Positions 25,301 to 36,718 of a DNA stretch of 64,000 nucleotides are shown here, piece after piece. Location of the stretch: NCBI RefSeq assembly GCF_037975245.1, contig NC_092576.1, positions 23,791,111 through 23,855,110 on the forward strand. Direction: 5' to 3'. The first letter of the stretch is position 1. Each line of letters opens with the position of its first letter. Below the pieces are notes generated by a model. It had not been told where the DNA came from, ran no database searches, and saw only the letters and a list, made by a program, of their open reading frames with translations. This DNA is from Apostichopus japonicus (taxonomy: Eukaryota > Echinodermata > Holothuroidea > Aspidochirotida > Stichopodidae). The position numbers and the translations under genes are program-made.

Positions 25301-26527
25301 TTTACATGTCCTAGATTTAAATTGGTAAATGTATATTTAAATTGTTGAAAGTCGAATTAAACTGGTATAAGTCAATTTAAATCGACATCTGCCCGGTTTA
25401 AATCGATGATATGTCAATTTACATCGGTAGAAGTCAATTCAAGCTGCTAGAAGCTGGTATAAGTCGATGGAAATCGGTATATGTCAATTTAAATCGTTAT
25501 ATATCGATTCTCCACGATTTGAGACTGATGGCCCGCCGTAGAGGCCATGGTCTATCGCCAACCTCTGCCAGAAGATACGATGATCACGTGGCTTCGCGGC
25601 GACAGCGTACAGTAGTGGATGATGTCACTTAATGATGTAATTTAATAAATATTCAAAAGGTAAAGCAATTACCCAATACCATCGTTATATAATGAGACGT
25701 ATTCTTAGATAGTATTACCATTGTATAATCAACGACATGAAGGTTAATTCTTCTTATTTTAATACGAACAATTTCCAGTAATATCATTCTTTGTTATTCT
25801 AATCAGTTTGTTTCAAAATTCGCAACCATATACACAATTAGTATATGCAAGCTGGCTTAAAGGTTCCATGCCACTTAGCTACATATAATTAAATATAACA
25901 AGGTACCGTTATAATGGCCGCTTAAGGACAACCATGCAGATACAGGCTGTCCACTTACATATATATTTCTCTCTATTTATCTGCCTTTGTCAAAAGCTCG
26001 CCCTAAACGAATTCGGTGCTGTATATTACGGAGACGCTGCTATACGATTCAAGGAATCCCTTAAAGTATTGCTTCCAGGAATTGAACGTCACTATGGTTA
26101 CATGACGTGCATTCTAAACTTTAATCCAACGGATCCCAACTTTATACATCATTATCAACTAACTGTACCAAAGATGTTCATTAAACTTAGCGTAGATAGA
26201 GACGAGTACCGTGATTGCATCAATTGTGCTCCACATATACAACCAGGTACACAGCTAATTATAAATAGCACCACAATTCAAACGAAGCTCATGCAACCAT
26301 GGCTACAATGCGCTATGGAAAAAGAATGTATCGCGCCTACGGGTTCAAGCAGAGCAAACCACCGACAAGACGCATCTGCAATCACTCTCCTTGTTTATAA
26401 AAACCTGTTTGGAGAATGGACGGTGGAGGATAACGATACCAAGAAGATGCAGGCAGTTGTAGCCGTTAGGAGAAGTACAGACGGATTCCAGCATCATCCA
26501 CAGTATTGTGTTAATGACAAAATATGA
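19369..26527 (+). CDS. Type II membrane glycosyltransferase-like protein, paralogue A, four exons
   Basis: Exons 19369-19462, 20782-21092, 21866-21970, 25997-26527 (GT-AG, phases 1, 0, 0), 346 codons. Exon 1 gives a short cytosolic tail and signal anchor (about residues 5-21, [15 protein letters not shown]), so the body should face the Golgi lumen. The body reads [30 protein letters not shown], then [38 protein letters not shown] and a late [20 protein letters not shown]. This looks like a GT-A-type fold (nucleotide-binding first half, YGD as the candidate metal/donor site) of the uncharacterised DUF1647-like sort; donor and acceptor are unknown. Oddities: an in-frame 81-nt duplication in exon 2, and a displaced exon 2 acceptor, because the site used in paralogue B (here 20751-20752) would lead to a TAA after five codons. 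The introns hold a SINE, a hAT relic and a tandem array. AATAAA lies at 26756. The gene structure is solid by comparison with B; the function is inference. Confidence 0.75.
20446..20535. repeat. Two-copy 45-bp tandem repeat in intron 1 of paralogue A
   Basis: Two adjacent units share gctttttcagttacctta and aactatcgatat with few differences. Not seen at the matching place in paralogue B. Confidence 0.75.
20832..20993 (+). repeat. In-frame 81-bp tandem duplication inside exon 2 of paralogue A
   Basis: Unit 1 (20832-20912) and unit 2 (20913-20993) both encode D[11 protein letters not shown] followed by VLIT. Unit 2 continues into the conserved SDNHY segment, whereas unit 1 ends SDKNI. Paralogue B has one unit. 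The duplication adds 27 residues without breaking the frame. Confidence 0.9.
22380..22640 (-). repeat. tRNA-related SINE in intron 3 of paralogue A
   Basis: The - strand carries a B-box-like GGATTCGAGTGCC followed by a GCCGGTGGGGGC end (about 22531-22600), then about 150 bp of body toward 22380. The same insertion is at the corresponding place in paralogue B (50520-50860), so it predates the duplication. The head resembles the tRNA-like gene at 14992. Confidence 0.6.
23071..23768 (+). mobile_element. hAT element relic with perfect 8-bp target duplication
   Basis: Left end CAGTGGCGGATTGG, right end the reverse complement of CAGGGGCGGACTGG. The 8-mer gttgggac flanks both sides (23063-23070 and 23769-23776), the target duplication size expected for hAT. 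The frame 23143-23361 encodes the C-terminal dimerisation region of a hAT transposase (LPVSQVAYERSFSALKRIK, then MTQEHVEAFMLM). At 698 bp it is an internally deleted derivative without the catalytic part. It lies in intron 3 of paralogue A and is not apparent at the matching place in B. Confidence 0.9.
25060..25510. repeat. AT-rich tandem array of about 20-bp units in intron 3 of paralogue A
   Basis: Degenerate units built on taaactggtataagtcgatt and aaatcgacatat are repeated for about 450 bp. Many contain short self-complementary steps such as ATTTAAAT and ATCGAT. Not found at the matching place in paralogue B. Confidence 0.8.
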
Positions 26528-29500
26528 AAACATGTACTAGTTAATTGAATGTTTAAGACGAGGAATTGTGAGAACAGCAATCTTTGACATTGATCAGCGA
26601 TTTTTATATACAAAGCACAGTCTTCGAAGTAGCATGAGAAGCTCTTTATTCCTTTCATTAAAAAGAGAAGATAGTAGCTCAAATTTAACGACCGAACTAT
26701 TATTATGCCATTAGAAACAAAACCCTTTAATGATAGCAGGCACGCTAGTAGGGCAAATAAAATAAGCAAGGTTGTGTATTGTTAATTGTTACATGGAAAC
26801 TATTGACGGTTTTATTGAACCTTTGTTCATTATCTTAAGATTTGATTGTTGTTAGACACGTGCTAATGCTGAGTGATCACATCGCATAACTGGAAAGACA
26901 AATGTATACGTGAACGAGTGTAAAGTACGACTTATACCATGTTAAGCCAAGCATACCCACCACATAGGCATACGTGTTAGGCGTCAGAAGAAGTTATATC
27001 TGAAATAGCTACGTGTCAAACAAAACAGAGTATGTGTACACGTTGTGCGATACAAGGTTATTGTTAAAACATATTGCTAATGCTTGTATTACAGCTGGCA
27101 ACCATGACACGTTTCCTAACATAATGGAAGGCTCTTAAATTCTGTATAGGGATTTAATGGTTTTAATACTGTCACGGGTAAGGTAAAACTATTCGCTGGA
27201 CAACGTAAATACTCGAGGCGGATGGCGTGTGTCTTTTCTATGAGTTTTATTTACTCCTCGTAACCAGGGGCAAAAACCCTGAAACACAACGTAAAATGTA
27301 CGCATTGTATAAACAAATATTTCACACAAATTAGACGTTACATCGGCAATATGAAACATATCAAACATGCATTGATCTCGCTGTATGATCACATGATTTT
27401 ACACCTTATTAACACTTATCACCTTTCTACAATATGCCCTCCCTATACAGACATTCGATACTAACAAACTTCTCATAAATATATTTTATATGTGCTTTCC
27501 AATCTCTAACATATTCCGGCCTCGCTACACTCAAAGAAGAAACAAGAATACGACTAACTAGTTGCGTTCCCTCTACTGCATAGTAAGGTTTGACTTAGTA
27601 TACATAAGAAAATGAGACACTTCCGGAATTCGGTCAGTTTCCGGCTTTTACACGTTTCGATACGTCCTTTACGATATATGACAAGATATATATATTGCCA
27701 CGAATTCACCAGCGGGGAACTGAAGTTGTCCCTACATATACTATATTAGGATAGTGAAGTACTGCGGGCTAACGTCGCCCAACGGACATCGTGTCCAACT
27801 GCAACAAGTAACTGCTGTGGTGCACCCAGCACCCTTGCACCAAGTATACTATACCAAACACGAATACCACGCCCTGACCTGCTTACCCGGCCTATTCATA
27901 CCAACCCTTTACCTGCATTTTATGCAAATTAATCTAAACAAAGACTTGCACAAATTCCATTGATGCCCGTCGAGCAATCAGTGAATTAAACAAAGCATAT
28001 ACTAGAATGTCGTATGTTACTAATTTGAACTTCGTGAGCAACACAGACAACAAATGAATATTCATCAGTAAATTTATACAGCTGCACGATAGTCGTTAGA
28101 CTTGCGTCAAGCATACTCGTGACAAATACGTAGGATCAACAAATATAGAATGTTATCTTTAAATGAACTTGATCTTATGTCCTTGACAACGAATGAAATT
28201 TCATTTTTTGCTTCATCAGTTTTAATTTCAGTTTCAAGCACTTTCTTTTGAAATTCGATCATTGTTCTAAAAAAAATTAACCTTAACTGGATCATCGCGA
28301 CGTAGTGATATTTTTGCAATTATCTTGTTTTTATTTGGGAGGGGAGGGAGGGGGTAATAACAATGTGTTATTGTGTGGGGGTGATTGCTGTCATAGTGTT
28401 ATTGTACGGATAAACGAATATTTTTAATGATCATCTAGATATTATTTTTCTCAACGTTTTTGGTACAATTGAGTAGTAAATTATTACACAAGGATGAGTA
28501 TGTAAATTTTTCAGTAAAGTTGAGTCCATTTGCAGAGACCAAGTGAATGCAACATTCAACCAAAACTTGGTATGAGGTCATTTTATTGTTTTGGTCGGGT
28601 CGATAGGCGACATCAATCTGATACATGCGGGGGTAGATGTCACCTATTGACCTTAATGTTCATTACTATACTATAGCTGGATATATGCTGGGTAACGTTT
28701 CTTACGCAATGACGTTATGATTTTTCTATCTCTCTCTTCATCTCAACGTCACCGCAGCAGAGCGAGCCGTTCGAAGCACATATTTCAGAAATAACCTCTA
28801 GCTATTACTTGCTAACTTTGCACTAAGTGTAGTGAGACCTTTTCAATGTGACGACTCCATATTAAGGTGAAGACATCTGTTTGTGCATTCGTTGGGTTAG
28901 TGGTTTGGTACACACATACAGAGTATAAACAAACACTCTGTAGACTGTCAAGTTCACATGCATAATGGGGCTTTAAGATTTGATGTATGATTTTCATAAT
29001 GTAAATGACCACTGTCCAAAATGCTCACTATTGAGTGTCCAAAGCACTCCAACTGAAATCATAGACTGCTATTGATGGGATAGTCAAGATTAATTTCAAG
29101 TTTATACGATCCAGCGCTTTGTTAGCATTTGGTTAATGGAGCGCGTGTTGTAAAAGACAAATTAAGTTTTCATACATCCTAAGATCGACTAAGAGAAATG
29201 ATTTTAAAGAATTAATTAAGTAGTTGTGAATATATCATGTGCATAGTGTCTACTTTTTTTTATATTCATATTGAATTTCTATTCGGTCGTCGGTTGAAAT
29301 GACAGACAGCTGCCACATAATGACTAATGAACTCGTCTCCTTGTTGGTGTGCAACATAATATGTCCACTGTTTGCGTAATAGGTCATCCATTTGCATTTA
29401 AGCTCTGTGTCATCGTTGCCGATATGTGTTATTTCCTTAACGTGACCAAAGGAAAATTTCGACTTGGTCGAGGTCGGGCAAATGTCAATGCTGCCCTCGC

Positions 29501-30424
29501 CCAATGGTGTTTAGGGTGTGACCTTTTATACCCACTTTCTTGCTTAACATACTTACGCAATCGATGCACACTTACGTATTATGTAAGGTACATATGCTTC
29601 ATTCCTCTCCTGGTTCAGAGAGGCGTCGCATGTGCTCCATTAGCAGAGTTCCTTAGTATTTTAGTATAATACATGTTTTATATAGGTATTAAGGGGCTAG
29701 ATATCGTAATTGTATACCTCTTTTAATATCGTATTATAGAATTTTACTTTAATGTGATTTTGCTGTATGCTTGTGCCTGTTATTTTGATTGTCTTTGCGT
29801 GTATTTGTTGTTTTGCTCATTTGTAAGAGTATCTTGAGTTCAAGTATCATCTTCGAAGAGTATCTCCCCAGAGGTTATTACTTTTGTTGGTATTCTATAC
29901 ATTCTCCAGAAAGCCGCCGTAAACCCCAGAAAGCCGCAGTAAACCCATGTAAGCCCCTGTATACCGCAGTTTGTCGTGCGGTTGGGTTTGCCTGGTAACG
30001 ATTGTAAGTTGAGTGTTATAATTATCAAGAATGTAATTGTTGTCAATCCTACTCTATATTTTGCTTCATGTTACCAAATGTTATTTGTTATACTTCTTCC
30101 CCTTTTAATTTTTTTATAAGGGGAAATATAATTCTGTATTATGTTATTATTGATTTGTGCAATTTCATGTGTTTGTTTTACCAATGTTTGTATATTAATG
30201 TTTTGATATTTTTACTTTACAGTTTTCACCGTGGTTCTTGTTGAACCACGTGTGCAATAAACGGATGTAAGATGCATAGCTGTACACACCAGTGTCATAC
30301 ACAGACGTAATAAACTATACATTGAGCATGTAGACTAATCGGACGGTCTACTCCTAATGTCATATTCTAATAAGTCTTCTGTTTTTATATTGTTGTTATT
30401 TCCGGCTAAATTGACTCTGTTTTA
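26528..30424. other. Intergenic between paralogue A and the paralogue remnant
   Basis: Holds the 3' UTR of paralogue A (AATAAA 26756-26761). The rest is AT-rich DNA with no recognised exon. A small direct repeat of gaaagccgc-gtaaaccc lies at about 29910-29950. Open frames here are short and compositionally random. Confidence 0.45.
30230..30261 (+). other. Perfect 8-bp hairpin followed by AATAAA
   Basis: CGTGGTTC (30230-30237), loop TTGTT, GAACCACG (30243-30250), then AATAAA at 30256-30261. This could be a transcript or LTR 3' end; no partner LTR was identified. Confidence 0.5.
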
Positions 30425-30431
30425 GGACGGA

Positions 30432-30600
30432 GTTAACTGTACCAGAGATGTCCATCAAACTTGGCGTACATAGCGACGAGTGGTTGCATCATGGATGACA
30501 ACGATAATAAGAGGATGAGGGCAGTCATTGACGTAGAAAGAGTTCCAAAGAAACTTAAATTCAAGCCTCAGAATAGTATAAAATCATGTAAAAATGTGTG
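30432..30600 (+). pseudogene. Exon 4 remnant of a third glycosyltransferase-like paralogue
   Basis: Matches the middle and end of exon 4 of the paralogues: ttaactgtaccagagatg, a block close to atcaaacttggcgta, and after an internal deletion of roughly 200 bp a DDNDNKRMRAVI-like stretch corresponding to [11 protein letters not shown]. The reading frame is broken (stop just after the first block). Same strand as A and B and between them. No exon 1-3 remnants were recognised upstream. Confidence 0.8.
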
Positions 30601-31800
30601 AACTGAAGACAACGAGTGTGGCATTTGTATGTATTTATACCTCATCTTCTCTTTCCTTTGTTAAGATGAGGGTTGGGGAGTTTATCGGTTGAATATTATA
30701 AGAAATAGGAGAAGAACGACGAGCAGAATGCTAAAAGCTAGTAAATTAAATACATGTATTAAAAGGGAATACATTTAACAAGATTGAATAGACTGTAAAC
30801 TATGACTAAACAAATTAATGCCGATAAAAGAGGAATGGAGGTTTTTGAGCTAATTAATAATAACAAAATGACATCTTTTAAACCTTGTATATTGCACATG
30901 TGATCAAAGTCAGTGAAGGGTGCGCTTTGTTACTAAAGGTAATAAATATTTTATATATATTGTTAGGTTTTATCAAATTGTTCATAATGTACAGATGCTC
31001 AATTTATTGATCTTTAACTACCAGTTGACTCGAGTCAACAACCTTGATTTGAGTCCGACTCGACTACCTTCTTCTTGACAATAACTTGACTTGGAATTTG
31101 CCTGTAAACGAAATGAGCATACATACACTTAATTCGCCTTTTTTACAAAGTCAAACTAACACAATTTCAGAAACGAATCATTAAGTTGTATTTAGTTCTA
31201 TAAGATTCCATACACGATTTTTAATCTCAGAGACGTTTCTGATAAACATAACTTAACACAATGATTCATTACAGATGTTATATACCACCATATAAGTAAG
31301 TTTTATTCATACTTTATAGTATGACTTCATGTTGCGTGTGATGACACAACGAGTCACAGCACATACAAACTTAGTTGTCTCATGTCTTAGCGAACAAGTA
31401 CTTGGTTTACTTCTTTTGAAAATTGGATGATGCATTAATGCCTTGAGGATACTTAATTGACTTAGCGCCATTAGTGTCCGCTGATCGTTATATACTGCTA
31501 TGTATTTCCTTCCACCCTTCTGTTGTCTCCGTTTTGAAATTACGAGCTTACGGATCGTAATGTAAAATTATGAATAACATAAATGAACAGAGATTGTTAG
31601 TAGCATAAATGAATAGAAGTCAACTATCTTCAATAAATACGATTAAAAAACTGATTACAATATCTGGACTAACAACTCGACTAACAAAGACAACAGAACA
31701 TTCCAAGCATTCACACAACTGAACTAGTTGTAGAGTCAATATAAATTGCTAGTGAAACAATGCATACCAATAAGAAATTCTTCAAAATACAATATGGTAA
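30601..31800. other. Intergenic, no gene seen
   Basis: AT-rich DNA with a short actcgagtcaa-type repeat near 31028-31090, resembling motifs near 55070-55200 and 24000-24090. Nothing else recognised. Confidence 0.4.
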
Positions 31801-31835
31801 GCGGTTGACTTAAAATATCTTCTTTATATTGTGTT

Positions 31836-31878
31836 TGCTTGACGTTTCGATCCTAGCAGGACCTTCTTCAGAGGTTAA
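31836..31878 (-). ncRNA. Hammerhead-ribozyme-like core of a Penelope-like element 3' end, copy 1
   Basis: On the - strand: CTGAAGA (31871-31865), an extra A, stem II GGTCC with loop TGCTA and GGATC, then GAAACGTC (31848-31841). These follow the hammerhead boxes CUGANGA and GAAA and the GUC cleavage triplet. Stem I is weak here. The next bases leftward match the other copies less well. Confidence 0.5.
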
Positions 31879-32019
31879 TTGACAAGTAGCAGTAACAGAA
31901 GGGTGTTACCTACAAGAGCAGGGTGCAATTCGGCGTGTTCGAATACAGGCTATCCGACCAATATATAGACACAGTACAAGAAATTCAACAACACATTCAA
32001 TATAAGCTTGGTAATAAAT

Positions 32020-32953
32020 TTAAAGGTATTGTCTGGTAGTTCTTAGAAGTTACCTGGAAAAACGATAAATAATTTTCCAGACATGTTTTCAAAATATGAA
32101 AACGCTAATGTTGCATTTGACAGAGAAACGATTTTCAAATCGTCACGGTAGGATGGATATTTCGAATATACTTTGAACAGTACAGAACGTGACGTCACCT
32201 TCGCAAATGCAGATTGCGACATAACCCACATTCCATACAGTTCGTACAGTAATCACAACATTAACCGCGTTTGAATACAGATGAATTTCTTCCTTCAGTT
32301 TTGGTGAAATTTCTTATAAATTATATATGTTTTGAAAAAATCTATAGGCCGTTCATATATGAAGTGCATCGGGGATTTCGTGATTTTTTTTGTAACACAA
32401 GATAAGTTTGAACAGTAAACTCTTCGTTGTTTATACATCGCGCTGTCCAGCTTCAACGCGAAGAATTTTCTCACGAAGGCTACTCTAACGTTTACAAATA
32501 CTTTTCAAGTTTCCTTTTACTGTAAAGTTGATACGTGAATTTTATTTCAGCGATTTCGAAGAACAGTTTATGAACTGTGGTTTGAGTTTGAGAGTGTGTT
32601 ATGTGTAACGCTATGTACCTATACCAACTGGGCATGGTAGGCTGTATACGTTCGCGATGTGTACGTAATATATAATAGGCAATCACCTGTGCGTTTACAC
32701 GCGAAAGTGTGTTTGCTGCGTAAATAGGAGTGCTAACTTCAAGTCGCTCGTTTTGCCTATTTGCCTGTAATACGTCAATCACCAAATGATGCCTTCGGAC
32801 AAAAGGTGCTATTGGTGATAAACTATTGAATTTGAAAACCAGATTACTACAAGAAGAAAACGTCGAATTGGGACAAATTTTACATAATTAGAAAGAGAAA
32901 AATAAGAACTACGAAGAAATGTATCAAAATCGTCCACCAGACAACTCCTTTAA
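32020..32953. mobile_element. TTAA-flanked non-autonomous TIR element
   Basis: Left end TTAA then aggtattgtctggt; right end accagacaactcct then TTAA. The termini are inverted repeats over about 20 bp with few mismatches. TTAA flanks are characteristic of piggyBac- and Kolobok-like elements. No transposase is encoded in the 0.93 kb. Confidence 0.6.
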
Positions 32954-33179
32954 TTATTCAAAGTGACACAAAGTTTCGTCTTCCTTTAATTATAATTGGG
33001 TATAATGCTTAATTATCAATACCTTTGATTCAAATATTAACCAGGTATGAGCATGGAGTTCAGGTACTATACAAAGTTGAAACCATTTGCACGAGATTAG
33101 CAAATGTTGGGTATTTCTAAATATATTTTGTTTTTCATTGTAACGCTTACTAAATACACTCAAAAAAATGAAGTGTTAA

Positions 33180-33660
33180 ATTTGAATCGTAAAGTGTTGA
33201 ATTTAACACCCCACCCTGTTTGGATTAGGGACAACACCCGCCGGGTTAAATTAACACTTCAGAAGTGTAACATAATATAACACTTTGCGAGTGTTGCCTT
33301 AACAACACCCAAACAAGTGTCAAAATAACACTTCCTGGTGTTGAAGGTACACTACAGGGAGTAAAATTAACACCATAAAGTCTTCATTTGTTAGAACTCC
33401 TGGGTGTCAACATGAGACTTCAGGAAGTAAAATTAACACAATAAAATGTTCATTTGTTAGCACTTCTGGGGTGTCAAAATTGCACTTCAGGGAGTATAAT
33501 TAACACTCTAGTGCTCATTGTTTTGGCCTTCTGGGTGTCAAAGTTCTGCTTCAGATGAGTAGAATTACCACCATATAGTGTTCATTTGTCATCTGTGTCA
33601 AGATGATACTTAATGGACTCTCAACACACAATAGTGCTCTCTCGTTTATACTTCTGGATG
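33180..33660. repeat. Subterminal array of about 76-bp units
   Basis: About six degenerate units share cttcaggga-taaaattaaca, gtgttcatttgtta and cttctgggtgtca. It begins within the left TIR of the 33157-36716 element, whose aagtgttaaatt motif seems to be the seed of the units. Confidence 0.75.
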
Positions 33661-34139
33661 TATATTTAACTGCTGGTTTGTAAAGTTTTACATGTTTATT
33701 ATGTAACGCAAATACAATACTGTTATGTAAAATTTTGCCAGAAAAGTTTACATCGCACCCGTTTAGTAAATATTTTATACAGGTTTTAGGTTAATTATTA
33801 CCTAGTAATTAGGTAAACAATATGGATGCATGTTTGAATAGCTCACAGCAGAAAGTTACATTTAAGAGAGAGCAAAAAGCAATGACAACACAAACAATTC
33901 AGAATGCGGGATTTTCAGCAATTAAACACCCTACTACCTTCCTATTCCAGAGGTCCATTTATTATATCCCATTAAATGTAAAACGAACAATTTAGGCTAT
34001 AAAAGTATTGTCTTGTGGAATTAAGTCAACTTAAAAGTGCCAACATTTTCAAATGCTACAGTGCAGTTACTTGGTCTTTATTTTTTTGCACATGCCTTTT
34101 GGTTTCTAGATTAAAGACAAAGAAACAACTCTTCTTCAA

Positions 34140-34250
34140 CTTCAAAGTCAACTTCAAGTCAAGTCAAAGTCAAGTCAAGTCAAGTCAAAGTCAAGTCAAA
34201 GTCAAGTCAAAGTCAAAGTCAAAGTCAAGTCAAAGTCAAGAAAGTCAACT
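34140..34250. repeat. CAAGT/CAAAGT minisatellite
   Basis: About 110 bp of alternating caagt and caaagt units. Open frames across it read S/Q/K-rich and are artefacts. Confidence 0.9.
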
Positions 34251-35000
34251 TCAAATAAGCAACAACTTTAGAAAAATTGTGATCCATGGGATGAGAAAAC
34301 ATGGAGTGCTGTATATGATGACTGCTACACTACAGTGACTATGTCTTTGTTGTTGGCAAATGCCTTTTGGTTTCTAGATTAAAGACAGAGACAACTCTTC
34401 CCAAAGTCAACTTCAAATAAGCAACAACTTTAGAAAAATTGTGATCCATGGGATGAGAAAACATGGAGTGCTGTATATGATGACTGCTACACTACAGTGA
34501 CTATGTCTTTGTTGTTGGCAAATGCCTTTTGGTTTCTAGATTAAAGACAAAGAAACAACTCTTCCCAAAGTCAATTTCAAATAAGCAACAACTTTAGAAA
34601 AATTCTGATCCATGGGATGAGAAAACGTGGAGTGCTGTGTATGATGACTGCTACACTACAGTGACTATGTCTTTGTTGTTGGCAAATGCCTTTTGGTATT
34701 CCAGATTAAACACAAGAAACAACTCTGCCCAAAGTCAATTTCAAATAAGCAACAACTTTAGATATATGCTGATCCGTGGGATGAGAAAACGTGGAGTACT
34801 GTCTATGATGACTGCTACACTGCAGTTACTTTGTCTTTGTTGTTGGCTCGTGCCTTTGGTATTCCAAATTAAACACAAAGAAAAAACTCTCCCCAAAGAC
34901 AATTCCAAATAAGCAACAACTTTACATACATTCTGATCCGTGAGATGAGGAAACATGGAGTTCTGTCTATGACAACTGCTAAACTGCAGTAACTTTGTCT
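34250..35000. repeat. Tandem array of about 165-bp units
   Basis: Four to five units, each with aagcaacaacttta, a gatcc-tgggatgagaaaac block, ctgctacactacagtgac, tttgttgttggcaaatgcc and a trailing ccaaagtcaa. Units to the right diverge progressively. A partial upstream unit is at about 34050-34130. Confidence 0.85.
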
Positions 35001-35071
35001 TTTTTGTCGGCACGGTGAGCATAAAAATCTCGAATCTGGTTGCGTTTCACACCACCAGGCAACTTGTAGAA

Positions 35072-35362
35072 CTAGAACTTTTTGGAAAAATTCCCAGGCA
35101 CCGAGACTTGCAATTTGGTATAATTCAGATTTAACACGTAGAATAATTTGAAGCAAACATCAATGGCTTCATAAATGTCCTCTGGGGTAGGGCATGTCTC
35201 TGGATGATCACAAATGACTGCTTGGGGTGTATTTTGCTTCCTCCAAGAAGTAAAACATATTGCTGAGGTCTTTCTGAAATCTTTTGCAAATAGAATTCCA
35301 AGTTGATGCTTCCTAAGTAACAACAAAGAAAAGAAAAGAAAATTCCCATCATAATGAAGTTG
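35072..35362 (-). pseudogene. Probable C-terminal fragment of a transposon protein
   Basis: The - strand frame reads SWRKQNTPQAVICDH, CPTPEDIYEAIDVCFKLFYV and NLNYTKLQVSV. The composition and the order (strand-helix pattern ending in a KLFYVLNLNY block) resemble the C-terminus of an uncharacterised repeat-encoded protein. Lies inside the 33157-36716 element. A possible N-terminal exon on the same strand, about 36375-36288 (GDWGLEELIEKFE before a GTATGT donor), recalls the SAM-like start of such proteins. Tentative. Confidence 0.35.
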
Positions 35363-36718
35363 TGTTAAAACCTTCTTGGAGCATAAGCAGTTTTTTACAT
35401 GTACGCCTCACAAAACATGAACATTCCTAAAGAAAATGCCCACAATTTAATCAGTTGTGATTCTAACTTCTTCAAGTACGTTTGAATCTAGAAAGCCAGA
35501 TGGCCTATAGTGATTACTTGTCAAAACAGGAACTTGCATTAAACTTTCATCAGACAAGGTAGGCAACTTTTATAACCAATGCATCATGTTAACAATGCTT
35601 AAAACAATGCTCACTCCCACTGTATGCAATTGTGTAGATTGCTATGAATTATAACAGCTAGATCACTTCCATAATATAGCTAAATTATAGTTGGGCCTAG
35701 GTTTACAAGTATCACCAATCCACATCAGCTTCGGCCTACTTGCTACAACTTACAAGCTAAAATGGCAATTAGTGGTAATTATATATTGCATTACATGAAT
35801 ATATGTTTATCCCTTATTGAACATAGTACCAGCGTAACTATTGGCCCATGCCCGATGCTATTTAAAATGCATTGTCTTGAAATAGCCTAAGTATACCCTA
35901 CTACTAGTACTAGTACTAGTACTACTAGGCCTAGTAGTAGTGCTACTTAAAAAAGTGACTCGCAGGGTATACGAAGTTACGGTTAACGCAAAAAAAAAAA
36001 GGAATAGAATGCACTAGATTACAATAAAGGCCTAGACCAAAGTCCTCCGTCCGTCCGAAGGCAATTCCGTTTAATGTTTACTTGTATGTAGGCTACACTG
36101 ATTCGTTGAAAATTATGAGTTGACTATGACAAACAGCAGCTAGCCTATTATATTAACTTATAGTATGACTTTAACGTTAGGTCTACGTAACGCAAGCGAT
36201 TCAAATGCATTCGTCTACCCAGCTTAGTCGTGGGTCTCTAAGCATATCTCGTTCTTGTCACGTACACTTACATAATATCAAAACATACCTTCGAATTTTT
36301 CAATCAATTCTTCCAGGCCCCAGTCTCCTATAGCGTCATTTTCATGCCATTGTAGCTCGTTATCGCACACTGAGTACGTAACGTTTTGTGGCTTGAACGT
36401 ATATATGGCTGTGGTTACTATAGTACATTTAGTAACGATAAATGACGACAAACTGGTACAAGTATTGCTAGGTACGGTAAATGGGTGTTCACGGTACGGT
36501 GGTACCGTTTAAACACTTAACTTGCACTAAGAATCCAGCTGACGGGAGGTTTGACCAATCAGAATGCTCGAACTGAAAGTACACTTTTTGCAGGTGTTAA
36601 AAAATCCACGCTACATAAATTATGTAACCCTACTAGGGTCAGAGTAACCCTTCAGGTGTAGGGTGAACGGTTACACCTGGAAAGTGTTAAAATTCAACAC
36701 TCCATTTTTTTGCGTGTA

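Larger units (their letters stand above)
33157..36716. mobile_element. 3.56-kb TIR element with internal tandem arrays and decayed protein exons
   Basis: Left end CACTCAAAAAAATGAAGTGTT, right end the complement of CACGCAAAAAAATGGAGTGTT, each flanked by TA (33155-33156, 36717-36718). Inside are a 76-bp-period array next to the left TIR, a CAAGT/CAAAGT minisatellite, an array of about 165-bp units and - strand coding fragments that appear to belong to the protein family also seen at 16750-18480. TA flanks would fit a Tc1/mariner-type duplication, but the superfamily is not assigned. Confidence 0.6.

Noticed and set aside
25934-25996. ATG-led extension before exon 4 of paralogue A (and 60099-60179 in B)
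   Set aside because: Paralogue comparison and the conserved acceptors place the exon starts at 25997 and 60180; the upstream part is intronic pyrimidine-rich sequence.
29349-29669. 106-codon + strand frame between paralogue A and the remnant
   Set aside because: Cys/Tyr/Leu-rich random-looking composition with no motif; overlapping frame on the other strand.
34015-35022. Several frames of about 90-107 codons
   Set aside because: They run through tandem arrays and repeat every unit; composition follows the repeat.
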